A stretch of DNA of 14,299 nt from Candidatus Rifleibacteriota bacterium (GCA_022704885.1 JAKJFO010000104.1:1-14299); one strand, 5' to 3'. Positions 5,583 to 12,610 are shown, counted from the first letter of the stretch. Notes: generated by a model from the sequence alone, not told the origin. Program-made: numbers and translations.

Positions 5583-7897
5583 AAAGACATTTTACCAGTC
5601 GAAGCGGCTCAGGATACCTCATTGTCATGGCTTTTGCCGGAATATTGCTGATTTTTTTTCTGATTTTCGGCACTTTTAAAAGCGGTCAGCAGCAGTTGCA
5701 GTCGAAAGATGTGCGACGCTTCGTGACTTCGACCCTGGGTGAGGCAGCGCTCAACTGTATTATTGCCGAACTTAACGCGAATCGTGGTTTCAGCACGCAT
5801 CGTTATTATCGTGAAAAGGGCGACGAATACTGGAATACTCCGGTAAAGTCGCGCGAAACTCTGATTGGCGATATGGGTAAGATTTATCTGAAAGGTGTCA
5901 ACAAGGGAATTTACCATGGCGGATCCGAATTCGGTGAATTCAAGGCAAAGATCGCGCCTGTTTACAGCGCCCGTGAGAATTCGAAAACCAGAACTCTGCT
6001 CGAAGCCGAAATGTACACCCGTGCCGAAATAGTAGTGAAGGTCGGCGCCGGCTGGGGAATCAAGGAAGAAACCTGTCGCAAGCTTACCGCCATGCTCGAG
6101 CGTCGCTATCCGGCGACAGAGAATGTTCTGTATGACGGCGAACTGCTCGATCTTGGCGCTCTCGGACCTTACCCGGGCCGCGAGAATCAGTTGCGTCGCG
6201 GCCGATTGTATGGGCACAACTGGATCACCATGAACACTGCAGGAGGCGCCTGCCGGGGTTCTCAGCTCTTCGAAATGGAAAAAATCGAGTCTCCAGGATT
6301 TATAAGAGCATTGAAGGATACCCGTATCGAATTCGCTGACGGCAGCACGTTGAATCTTTCGTCAGCAAACGATTCGATTCAGATGGACAAGTTCGACACG
6401 CACGAAGGGTTTATCGTTGATGGTGCGAACGGAGCACATCCCATCAAACTTTCCCGTCTTCCTCGTGAGCGCATCAAAGCAACTGCCGAACGTTACCGCA
6501 AGACTTACGGTCTGGTGATTACACCGGGTATGCTTGAAGCTGGTAGTTACCGCAACCCCTATGACACAGGTACGCAGTATGTCGACCTTGATTTTGGCGA
6601 TTACCGGGTGCTTAAAGGCGCCAGTAAGAGTTCTCGCCGCCAGGAAGATGAAAGCGGGAGTGACGATGATGAAGAACCAGGCGAAGATGAGCCGGGCGAA
6701 GACACCGATTATTCGACCGCTTCAGATGACCCCGAAATCATCCGCAAGCTGCGCGGCGACAGAATACTCATTTATTCTGAAGTGCCTCTTCGTGTCTGGG
6801 GCTGCCCCGATCGAACCATCACGATTTATTGCACTGAAGATATCGTTGTTGGTGGCGACTTCAATCAGAATCCCCGTACTCCGCAGCTTTACGAGAACGA
6901 TGATTACATCAATTACCGCTTTCCGCTCGAAAACGGCAAAGATCGTCACAAGATCGGCGCCATGCTGATGTCAGAAGGTCGCGTGCTTATCGATGTGTCG
7001 CGGCCAACTCTGTTTGCACGTAACGAAATCAAGCCTTATTTCCTTTATGCTCTTGCCCGCAGTCTGCATCCATCGACTCCGGAAATCGAAGCCGAGATAA
7101 AGTATATTTTGTGCCCGCTCAACCCCGACAATCGCAAGGCTCTGGTCGGTCTCGGCGAGCTTGGAACCGATGGAAACTTCATACCGCGTTATGGCACCAT
7201 AGCCTGGCTGTATAACAACAAAGAGGTCAACAGCGGCGGTCAGTATGATGCCAACATGGAAGACCTCGTCTCCTTTTTTACGCCTGGCGGTGGCGATCGG
7301 CCCAGATTTGGCATCAGAGACGAAAATGTTCGCAAAGAAGTTATCGAATATTTCAAGGCAGCGGTACGCGATGTCGGCGATCTGACGACGACCGAACAGG
7401 ATCGCCTGTTTGACATGGCCTGGAAACAGGCATTAACCGAAGAAGAAACAGCTCCTAGTCCTTATGACGGCGCGATGGGTCTGATGATGGGTCTGTTTGA
7501 AGAGGCTCGCAAAGATCCCAGTGATGGTCTATTCATTCCGGAAATTACCATTAACGCGGTGTTGATAAGCTCGACCCGCCGCGCTTCACGCTTCAGCATC
7601 GGCAATTCGGCCGAAAAGGTCGATGATGAAATCGGCAACGCCGGCGGTAATCAATATATGCGGCCGCCAGGCTTCATCATTCAGAGGGTCTATGGCGGTG
7701 TCATCCGCCTTGCCAGCAAGGAGCCCAGATACTACATCTCTGGCGCACACACGGGCGCCAACATTCTGCGCCGCCGTATCTGGGATCGCACCAACCTTTC
7801 CAGTAACCCCTTCAGACCGCTCGAATCGCCGGCAGTTCACAACCTGCTGACTTTTACTGAAGAGATGATTTCGGAAAAGGAATACGACAAGTTTTAG
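5579..7897 (+). CDS. Very large GspK/PilX-like minor (pseudo)pilin
   Basis: 772 aa, more than twice the usual GspK (about 300-350) or PilX length. The N-terminus SGSG(12)|Y-L-I-V-M followed by AFAGILLIFFLIFG is a prepilin-like signal without Glu at +5. Lack of Glu5 is a known trait of GspK, and PilX proteins often start GxALxV. Position after GspI- and GspJ-like genes, with an ATGA overlap, supports the same role: the tip subunit that caps the pseudopilus. Residues 351-382 are a very acidic low-complexity stretch (ESGSDDDEEPGEDEPGEDTD), probably a flexible loop or ion-binding segment. Beyond it, residues 390-430 show beta-rich sequence (RILIYSEVPLRVWG, TITIYCTEDIVVGGDF), like the right-handed repeats of polymer-binding or adhesin modules; that reading is uncertain. 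Codon use matches the neighbours. What the extra about 400 residues do is unknown; adhesion or substrate recognition is a guess. Confidence 0.72.
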   Translation: MKRHFTSRSGSGYLIVMAFAGILLIFFLIFGTFKSGQQQLQSKDVRRFVTSTLGEAALNCIIAELNANRGFSTHRYYREKGDEYWNTPVKSRETLIGDMGKIYLKGVNKGIYHGGSEFGEFKAKIAPVYSARENSKTRTLLEAEMYTRAEIVVKVGAGWGIKEETCRKLTAMLERRYPATENVLYDGELLDLGALGPYPGRENQLRRGRLYGHNWITMNTAGGACRGSQLFEMEKIESPGFIRALKDTRIEFADGSTLNLSSANDSIQMDKFDTHEGFIVDGANGAHPIKLSRLPRERIKATAERYRKTYGLVITPGMLEAGSYRNPYDTGTQYVDLDFGDYRVLKGASKSSRRQEDESGSDDDEEPGEDEPGEDTDYSTASDDPEIIRKLRGDRILIYSEVPLRVWGCPDRTITIYCTEDIVVGGDFNQNPRTPQLYENDDYINYRFPLENGKDRHKIGAMLMSEGRVLIDVSRPTLFARNEIKPYFLYALARSLHPSTPEIEAEIKYILCPLNPDNRKALVGLGELGTDGNFIPRYGTIAWLYNNKEVNSGGQYDANMEDLVSFFTPGGGDRPRFGIRDENVRKEVIEYFKAAVRDVGDLTTTEQDRLFDMAWKQALTEEETAPSPYDGAMGLMMGLFEEARKDPSDGLFIPEITINAVLISSTRRASRFSIGNSAEKVDDEIGNAGGNQYMRPPGFIIQRVYGGVIRLASKEPRYYISGAHTGANILRRRIWDRTNLSSNPFRPLESPAVHNLLTFTEEMISEKEYDKF

Positions 7898-7908
7898 CTT
7901 CTTGTCGT
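7884..7908. terminator. 8-bp stem-loop between convergent genes, possible weak terminator
   Basis: ACGACAAG (7884-7891) and CTTGTCGT (7901-7908) form a perfect 8-bp stem around a 9-nt loop that holds the TAG stop of the GspK-like gene. No U-tract follows on either strand, so it may only slow polymerase or protect 3' ends. The rest of the 51-nt convergent gap shows nothing else. Confidence 0.35.
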
Positions 7909-7948
7909 GCAGTTGCGAGTTCTCTCGGCGATTTCAATCTGACGCCGG

Positions 7949-9001
7949 TTAATAGGTAGTTTTGCCGCCTTTGCCGGCAATCGAGAACAACCAGCCATTC
8001 TGTGCGGTTATTCCGGTAGCCTTGTCGCGCAGGTAGATGTCGATAAAATAGTTCCCGGCTTTGAATTCTGAAGCAATCTGGGCGCTCAGTATGCGGGTCT
8101 CCGGGTCGAATCTGAAATCGACTTTTTTGCCGGTAACTTTGGCGTTGAGAACATACTTGTCGGGGCTGTAGTCGGCAAGTTCATCGAGACGGCAGGTAAA
8201 GGTCGCCAGCTGGCTGACCACCTGGCCGGGTTCGGGGTACTGCTGTGACACTGGCAGAGCCCGCATGCCGAATCTGATCAGAAATTTGTTCATGTCGTCG
8301 GTATTGTAGATAACCTGGCGTTTTACCAGATAGGGGGAGAGTCCCCGGTAACTGGCGCCACCATCGACTGTCATCGCTCCAGCGAATCCTGATTCTCTGA
8401 CCAGCTTCAGAGAGCGGTCTGTATACACACCGTAAGGCCAGACCATGAATTTAACCTTGTTGCCCAGCTGTCTTTCGATAATGTCGCGAGAAGTAACCAT
8501 TTCATGCTTGAGAAACTGCGCTTCCTGCTCGGGATTATCGTATCTGGAGGCCAGATTGGCATGCGTCATCGAGTGGCATTCAACACTCCAGCCGGCTTCA
8601 ATAAGTTTTTTCAGTTGATCCCAGCTCATGGCAAGTTTTGAGCCGATAAATGAAGGGTAAATGCAGACGATGCCTTTGAAACCGTATTTTTGCATGACTG
8701 GAAAAGCATGGTCGTATACTGTGCGGTAGCCATCGTCGAAGGTAATGACCACTGCCCGATCGACCGGTTGCGCATCAGCAGCGAGTGCCGACAGCAATTC
8801 ATCCGAGTTCAGGGCTTTGTAGCCGCGTTGATGAAGGTATTCAAGCTGTGTGGTGAATTTCTCGATCGCTAATGAAAACTTGTTGCTGGTAACCGGTTCG
8901 ACCTGATGATAGCAGAATGCTGCGATGTCTGAGCGCGCGGTCAGAACCGAGCCTGACAAAACGAATAGCATTAGTAGCGAAAATAGTCTGAATCTGTGCA
9001 T
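7949..9001 (-). CDS. Secreted polysaccharide deacetylase (NodB homology, carbohydrate esterase 4 family)
   Basis: 350 aa. Residues 1-24 form a signal peptide (MHRFRLFSLLMLFVLSGSVL, then TARS). The NodB domain covers about 25-245: FCYHQV (29-34, the strand that opens PgaB/IcaB-like members), motif 1 ITFDDGY (86-92, with D89 as likely base and D90 as metal ligand), motif 2 HSMTH (143-147, two metal-binding histidines) and motif 3 WPYG (188-191, a variant of RxPYG). The family removes acetyl groups from N-acetylglucosamine polymers such as peptidoglycan, poly-GlcNAc or chitin. About 105 C-terminal residues form a separate beta-rich domain (DYSPDKYVLNAKV..., YFIDIYLRD), possibly sugar-binding. 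It would act in the periplasm or at the surface. The ATG at 9001 has only a weak GAG ahead of it and an in-frame TGA just upstream, so the start cannot move left. A strong terminator ends 25 nt before it, which raises the possibility of attenuation. Confidence 0.9.
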   Translation of the reverse strand: MHRFRLFSLLMLFVLSGSVLTARSDIAAFCYHQVEPVTSNKFSLAIEKFTTQLEYLHQRGYKALNSDELLSALAADAQPVDRAVVITFDDGYRTVYDHAFPVMQKYGFKGIVCIYPSFIGSKLAMSWDQLKKLIEAGWSVECHSMTHANLASRYDNPEQEAQFLKHEMVTSRDIIERQLGNKVKFMVWPYGVYTDRSLKLVRESGFAGAMTVDGGASYRGLSPYLVKRQVIYNTDDMNKFLIRFGMRALPVSQQYPEPGQVVSQLATFTCRLDELADYSPDKYVLNAKVTGKKVDFRFDPETRILSAQIASEFKAGNYFIDIYLRDKATGITAQNGWLFSIAGKGGKTTY

Positions 9002-9025
9002 AACTCAATATATCATAAAACGGGC

Positions 9026-9054
9026 AAAAAAAAAGGCCACTTTGCTGTAGCCTT
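9026..9054 (-). terminator. Rho-independent terminator upstream of the deacetylase gene
   Basis: On the minus strand AAGGCTAC (9054-9047), loop AGCAAA, GTGGCCTT (9040-9033) pair over 8 bp including one T-G wobble, and the last two stem bases run into nine T residues (9034-9026). It terminates leftward transcripts. hfq already has its own terminator at 9271-9300, so this one implies a separate transcript beginning between 9270 and about 9070. Confidence 0.8.
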
Positions 9055-9107
9055 GATCAAGGAAAGGAATGATTGAAGACAACTGACGAATAAGTCGTGC
9101 AGTGTTG
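9026..9107 (-). ncRNA. Candidate sigma-54-dependent small RNA of about 82 nt
   Basis: Predicted from a promoter and a terminator, not from homology. The 5' end is inferred at about 9107 (12 nt past the -12 C of the sigma-54 element) and the 3' end is the U-tract at 9026. In order: a 5' hairpin, ACTG-bulged C-ACGA / CTTAT loop / TCGT-CAGT (9103-9082); an open pyrimidine-rich linker (about 9080-9059) containing TCCTTTCCTT (9068-9059), two tandem units complementary to AAGGA of Shine-Dalgarno sequences; and the terminator hairpin with nine U. No ATG occurs in it. A U-rich terminator tail plus an open pyrimidine seed is the usual layout of Hfq-binding trans-acting sRNAs, and hfq is the next gene upstream. 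It may instead be the attenuated leader of the deacetylase mRNA, starting at 9001. No Rfam family is recognised. Confidence 0.55.
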
Positions 9108-9117
9108 TAATATACAA

Positions 9118-9134
9118 TGCAATAGTTGTGCCAA
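9118..9134 (-). promoter_or_regulatory. Sigma-54 (RpoN) -24/-12 promoter
   Basis: The minus strand reads TTGGCACAACTATTGCA from 9134 to 9118. Against YTGGCACGRNNNTTGCW it matches 13 of 14 informative positions; only the G after CAC is A. The GG (9132-9131) and GC (9120-9119) doublets have the required 10-nt separation. Such promoters need an enhancer-binding ATPase, so the downstream RNA would be made only under a specific signal. The activator site would be expected upstream, at about 9200-9270. Confidence 0.65.
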
Positions 9135-9226
9135 CTTTTCGGGGCCTTTATCTGCCAAATTTAGTCCATTTTGTTCTCTGCAAACCCTCTATTGATAAAT
9201 AATTATACAGAAACGCCCCGACAACT
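9124..9226. repeat. Imperfect inverted repeat overlapping and upstream of the sigma-54 promoter
   Basis: On the plus strand AGTTGT (9124-9129) and CGGGGC followed by cTTT (9140-9149) are mirrored by AAAc-GCCCCG (9211-9220) directly joined to ACAACT (9221-9226). The left arm has a 10-nt insert between its halves, the right arm none, and the arms enclose about 61 nt of AT-rich DNA. It could be paired operator half-sites, a remnant mobile unit end, or chance; it overlaps the sigma-54 core promoter. Confidence 0.35.
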
Positions 9227-9270
9227 GTTTAAAAAATGAACATGTGCCCTGCGTAATCTTTGTGCACGGC
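9135..9270 (-). other. Non-coding region upstream of the candidate sRNA
   Basis: No reading frame with a ribosome-binding site is seen here. It is AT-rich and includes a perfect TATAAT on the minus strand (9207-9202) without a convincing -35 at 16-18 nt, so a second, longer transcript (about 170 nt) through the same terminator is conceivable. CTTTG...CAAAG (9258-9274) forms a small dyad around GTGCAC next to the hfq terminator. This is where an enhancer-binding protein would be expected to bind. Confidence 0.3.
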
Positions 9271-9300
9271 AAAGAAAAAAGGCCACCCGCAGGGGTGGCC
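9271..9300 (-). terminator. Rho-independent terminator of hfq
   Basis: GGCCACCC and GGGTGGCC (9300-9293 and 9288-9281) form a GC-rich 8-bp stem with a 4-nt loop; on the minus strand it is followed by TTTTTTCTTT (9280-9271). It lies 22 nt past the hfq stop codon. On the plus strand TTCTTAT follows, so weak bidirectional activity is possible. Confidence 0.9.
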
Positions 9301-9322
9301 TTCTTATCCTGGATAATTACTT

Positions 9323-9541
9323 TCAGCCGGGCAGATTAAAATTATCTGGCAACTGAATGGTCGATACGGCGTGCTTGTAAATCAACTGCTTCTTGCCTTC
9401 TGATTCGAGCAGAACCACAAAGGTGTCAAAGTCTAGAATAGTACCCTGAATCTGGAAGCCCTTCATCAAAAAAATCTTTACGACTTCCCTTTTGTCTTTC
9501 AAATACTGAAGAATATTATCCTGGATATTTATAGCAGGCAT
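9323..9541 (-). CDS. hfq: RNA chaperone Hfq
   Basis: 72 aa, near the length of the minimal Hfq core. The Sm1 motif spans about residues 7-46, with Q7-D8 in NIQDN (the lateral/proximal Q of NLQDQ in E. coli), IFLMKGFQIQG (23-33), DFDTFVVLLES (37-47); the Sm2 motif is QLIYKHAVSTIQL (52-64), including the diagnostic YKHA.ST of the proximal U-binding pore. There is almost no C-terminal tail beyond LPDNFNLPG. The protein would form a hexameric ring in the cytosol, binding U-rich sRNA ends and A-rich mRNA stretches to promote pairing. GGAGGT (9554-9549) sits 7 nt before the ATG. It lies 59 nt downstream of the TPR gene, with a possible own promoter (9571-9599), and ends at the terminator 9271-9300. 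Usual neighbours such as miaA are absent. Confidence 0.97.
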   Translation of the reverse strand: MPAINIQDNILQYLKDKREVVKIFLMKGFQIQGTILDFDTFVVLLESEGKKQLIYKHAVSTIQLPDNFNLPG

Positions 9542-9570
9542 TTCTCTTACCTCCGAATGGATTCTTATTG

Positions 9571-9599
9571 TTAATAGAACATTTTAGAGAAAAAAGCAA
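9571..9599 (-). promoter_or_regulatory. Possible sigma-70-type promoter of hfq
   Basis: TTGCTT (9599-9594), 17-nt spacer, TATTAA (9576-9571) on the minus strand, between the TPR gene stop and hfq. The match is moderate (3/6 and 4/6), but spacing and position are right; without it hfq would be read with the TPR operon. Confidence 0.35.
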
Positions 9600-9600
9600 T

Positions 9601-12600
9601 TCAATTTTCATGATGCGAACACTTTATCGCCTCGCCGTTCTTTCTTGACCATTTTCCAGAACCTGGACACAATGGAATCCCCAACTCTCCTGCCAGTTTT
9701 GCAAGATCATCCGAGGTCAGTTCCATTACCTTGCTCTGTTTGAGAATTCGGTCGATGCGCATTCTGCTGAAACGACAGGCACATGCATCGTTCAAAAATG
9801 CCGGAATTGCCGGCGCCAGAATATGACTGGAACATGTCACAATACCGGTTTGTGCGTCAAAATCGACATTGCCGCCAGCCGGGCAGAGGCTGTTCTTGTC
9901 GTCGCGGTAAAACATGCGGTTCAAAAAACATCTTGTGTGGTCAAGATACCTCAATAAAAAGCGCATGAGTATCGGATTGATTCTTTGCAGTCGCTTTTCG
10001 ATAAACTTGTCGATCGCTTCAAAGTCTGTCGAAACATAAATGATTTCCTTGTCCTGGCGAACCTTTATCGTGCTTTCGATTCCGATGCTTTGCGTAAAGA
10101 TTTTGAAGCCAAACAGTTCTCTGGCGAATTTGCGCATAAAGGCGCTGTCTTCGTTTCTGCCGGTAGTAATGGCGGAGAATTCGTTGAGATTACCGTTTTC
10201 ATAGGTGTACCTGGTGAAGATGCGGTTGAAGGGGCGAAAAGGGTTCGCGATGAATGGGCGCAACATGCCGGGCATAAGCTCCTGCATCGCCTTCCAGTCA
10301 ATGATGATCGCAGCAAAATTTGCTTTGTCATATTTCAAGACAGGTCTCATGTTCTCGACGACAGATTTATCGGCAAAGCGATGACTGCTGAGATACAATG
10401 CGCTGCCATCGGCCTGCATGAACAGGCGTGGTTTTCCACCGAACAAGATTTTTAAAGTCACTTTGTCTTCGTCGGTTTCTACTGTTCCACCGAATTGACT
10501 GAAAAAATCACAGGCCAGCGTCATCATGATTTTTCCGGTGATCGACTGTGCATCGATGCGAATGACCGAGTTTCGGCGTGGCCTGCGGAATTTTTCGATA
10601 AAAACAGTGACCGATTTGTCGGCAAAAGCCTGCATTCCCGGCAGATACTGCTGCAAATATCCGAAAAATCCAGGCCCCAGTGAGAGAATGAACGGGTGCC
10701 CGGTAACTGGTGGCAAGCCTGTAAACAGCGAATTTTCTGTCGTTTCGTTCTCTGGTTCTTCTTCACTGCTGCTGGTGTCTGTTTCGTTCTGCTGCAGGGC
10801 TGCGTCGGGAGTTGCGGCCGGCGTGTCTGCGTCCTCCTGATCAGGGAGTTTTTCCGATTCTGCCTGCTGGCCTTCTACGGTGACCTGAGGCTTTTCTTGT
10901 TCCCCGAACTGGTAGCTGCTGAAAAGCGGTTCTTTTAAGGACTTTTCGCCACTCTTGATATCAGAACAGAGCTTGGTAATTTCTATAGCCTTGTCGTAGA
11001 GTTTTTCTTCCTGATACATTCTGGCAATGCTCATCAGAATGTTGTTCACCTTGTTGCGATCGGCGTTCTCTTTAAATATGCCATGGTAATCGGCCAGGGC
11101 TCGATGATAAGACTTCAGTCTGATCGCAACGTACAAAGAACTGTCAGGATCATTGAGATTAGGGTCTGCCTTGTGCGCTTCCTTCAGATAGGTGAGAGCC
11201 TGCTCAAAATCGTTCATATCAAGATAAACACGCCCGATATGCAGCAGGATCTCGCCCTGCCCGGGCGCTATCTGAGCCGCTTTGAGCAGCAGAGTCAGAG
11301 CCGTGTCAAGCTCGCCCATGCGATAATGTGCCCAGCCGAGAGTGTCAATGTAAGACGCATTCTGCGGTTCCATGCGGGCTGCGGTCTTTGCCATGGCCAG
11401 CGCTTCAGGCAGCTTTTTATTCTGTTCGGTGTAGAGGTAAGCCAGGTTATTCAGGGCTTCAACCGCATCTGGTTTGATGGCAATGGCCTGCTCATAATGC
11501 TCGGCGGCCTTGTCGAGCTGGTTGGTGGCGTAGTAAAGGGTTCCCAGGTGGTAGTGCGGTTCGTAAACATTCTGTTTGATTGACAGCGATTTTTTCAGCT
11601 CTTCTTCAGCTTTTGCATAATCGCGATTCTTGAAGGCGGCCCAGCCAAGACTGTCGCGAAACCCCGGGTTGTCAGGGTTTATGTCGACGGCCTTCTGGCA
11701 AAGTTCCTGGGCCTGTTTTGTATTGACGCCATATTCTGCATAGAGAAAGCCGAGATTGTTGAGTGCGTGCGGGTTGTGAGGAGAAATCGCGAGAATCTTC
11801 TTGTAGACGGCTTCTTCTAACCAGAACGGTTCCTGTTTCCCTGAATTCTGATAGCTTTCGTGCAGGCCCATGTAGATGCCGAGAAGAGCATTCTGCAGCT
11901 TGTGATTGCCGGGATCGAGACTGGAGGCTCTTTCATACGAAGCGATCGCCAGAAACAGCGAAGTATCCATGTTGCCGAGAAAACGGAAGGCCTGCCCCAA
12001 TACATAGTAGTAATGAGCTGTTCTCGGAATCAGGCCGAGGGCGCGCTTGAGGTCTTCTTCGGGCTTCATCGGCGCGAAATAATCATTGGGCCGGTTGCGC
12101 AGCAGGTGAAAAATTATACCCTTGATCAGCCAGTAATCCCCATTTTCGCTCAGTTTCTCTTCTGCTTCGATCAGCAGATCTTCAAAAGCCTGATCCATTT
12201 TATTGCCTGGATCCGGGTTGCGATCCTGGCTGAGCAGAAGGCCTGAGAAAAATATTTCACGCAGTCTTTCGCTGGTAGTGACTGTCTTTTTTCCGGCATT
12301 CGAAAAATAGCTCTGGCTGTGCTTGATAAGCTCTTCACGGCGTGGCGCATCAGAAAGAAGCAGAAGACTGAACCAGCGGTTGATGCCGTGCAGCTGCTGC
12401 AGAATCGAGCCTTCGTTTTCCAGAATGTATTTTTTGAGCAGATGAATGTTGAAATCGGCGGGTTTACTCTTTTCAAAGCGAATTTCTTCGAACCCGAACA
12501 GAGGAAGACCGAAGTCGAAGTTGACTTCGGCAAATGCCGTGACAGAAAATGTAGCCGATAGTAGAACCACTAATAAAACTGCACGTAAAAACTGGTTGCG

Positions 12601-12603
12601 CAC
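9601..12603 (-). CDS. Secreted TPR-repeat protein with unknown C-terminal domain and twin cysteine motifs
   Basis: 1000 aa from a GTG start with GGAGG 7 nt upstream. Residues 1-25 are a signal peptide (hydrophobic core LRAVLLVVLLSATFSV, cut near AFA|EV). Residues 26-190 are helical and unrecognised. TPRs run from about 193 to 550, at least eight units; clear ones are ALNNLGFLYAEYG (280-292), DSLGWAAFKNRDYAKAEEEL (317-336), YHLGTLYYATNQLDKAAEHY (351-370), TLGWAHYRMGELDTALTLLL (421-440) and IGRVYLDMNDFEQALTYL (456-473). Residues 568-625 are an acidic Gln/Glu/Ser/Thr linker. Residues 630-900 form a mixed alpha/beta domain not recognised. The end has two similar motifs: CPAGG...VTCSSH (C907, C924, H927) and CPGSG...IKCSHH (C979, C995, H997). 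TPRs act as scaffolds; periplasmic location suggests assembly or adaptor work with the VWA protein encoded 23 nt upstream. Function otherwise unknown. Confidence 0.85.
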   Translation of the reverse strand: MRNQFLRAVLLVVLLSATFSVTAFAEVNFDFGLPLFGFEEIRFEKSKPADFNIHLLKKYILENEGSILQQLHGINRWFSLLLLSDAPRREELIKHSQSYFSNAGKKTVTTSERLREIFFSGLLLSQDRNPDPGNKMDQAFEDLLIEAEEKLSENGDYWLIKGIIFHLLRNRPNDYFAPMKPEEDLKRALGLIPRTAHYYYVLGQAFRFLGNMDTSLFLAIASYERASSLDPGNHKLQNALLGIYMGLHESYQNSGKQEPFWLEEAVYKKILAISPHNPHALNNLGFLYAEYGVNTKQAQELCQKAVDINPDNPGFRDSLGWAAFKNRDYAKAEEELKKSLSIKQNVYEPHYHLGTLYYATNQLDKAAEHYEQAIAIKPDAVEALNNLAYLYTEQNKKLPEALAMAKTAARMEPQNASYIDTLGWAHYRMGELDTALTLLLKAAQIAPGQGEILLHIGRVYLDMNDFEQALTYLKEAHKADPNLNDPDSSLYVAIRLKSYHRALADYHGIFKENADRNKVNNILMSIARMYQEEKLYDKAIEITKLCSDIKSGEKSLKEPLFSSYQFGEQEKPQVTVEGQQAESEKLPDQEDADTPAATPDAALQQNETDTSSSEEEPENETTENSLFTGLPPVTGHPFILSLGPGFFGYLQQYLPGMQAFADKSVTVFIEKFRRPRRNSVIRIDAQSITGKIMMTLACDFFSQFGGTVETDEDKVTLKILFGGKPRLFMQADGSALYLSSHRFADKSVVENMRPVLKYDKANFAAIIIDWKAMQELMPGMLRPFIANPFRPFNRIFTRYTYENGNLNEFSAITTGRNEDSAFMRKFARELFGFKIFTQSIGIESTIKVRQDKEIIYVSTDFEAIDKFIEKRLQRINPILMRFLLRYLDHTRCFLNRMFYRDDKNSLCPAGGNVDFDAQTGIVTCSSHILAPAIPAFLNDACACRFSRMRIDRILKQSKVMELTSDDLAKLAGELGIPLCPGSGKWSRKNGEAIKCSHHEN

Positions 12604-12610
12604 TTTGTTG

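Noticed and set aside
5915..5945. Cluster of NcoI-, BamHI- and two EcoRI-like sites resembling a cloning polylinker
   Set aside because: The GspK-like frame runs through it without a break and base composition and codon use are unchanged on both sides; it is best taken as coincidence, not vector.
9051..9062. CCTTGATCAAGG palindrome as a restriction/attachment or mobile-element site
   Set aside because: No second copy, target duplication or integrase gene is in the window; it is better explained as part of the RNA element.
9202..9207. Perfect TATAAT on the minus strand as main promoter of the small RNA
   Set aside because: No acceptable -35 hexamer at 15-19 nt (AAACAG at 17) and no properly spaced TGn extension; kept only as a possible secondary start.
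11083..11583. 166-codon plus-strand frame
   Set aside because: Antisense to clear TPR repeats; no ribosome-binding site or recognisable domain.
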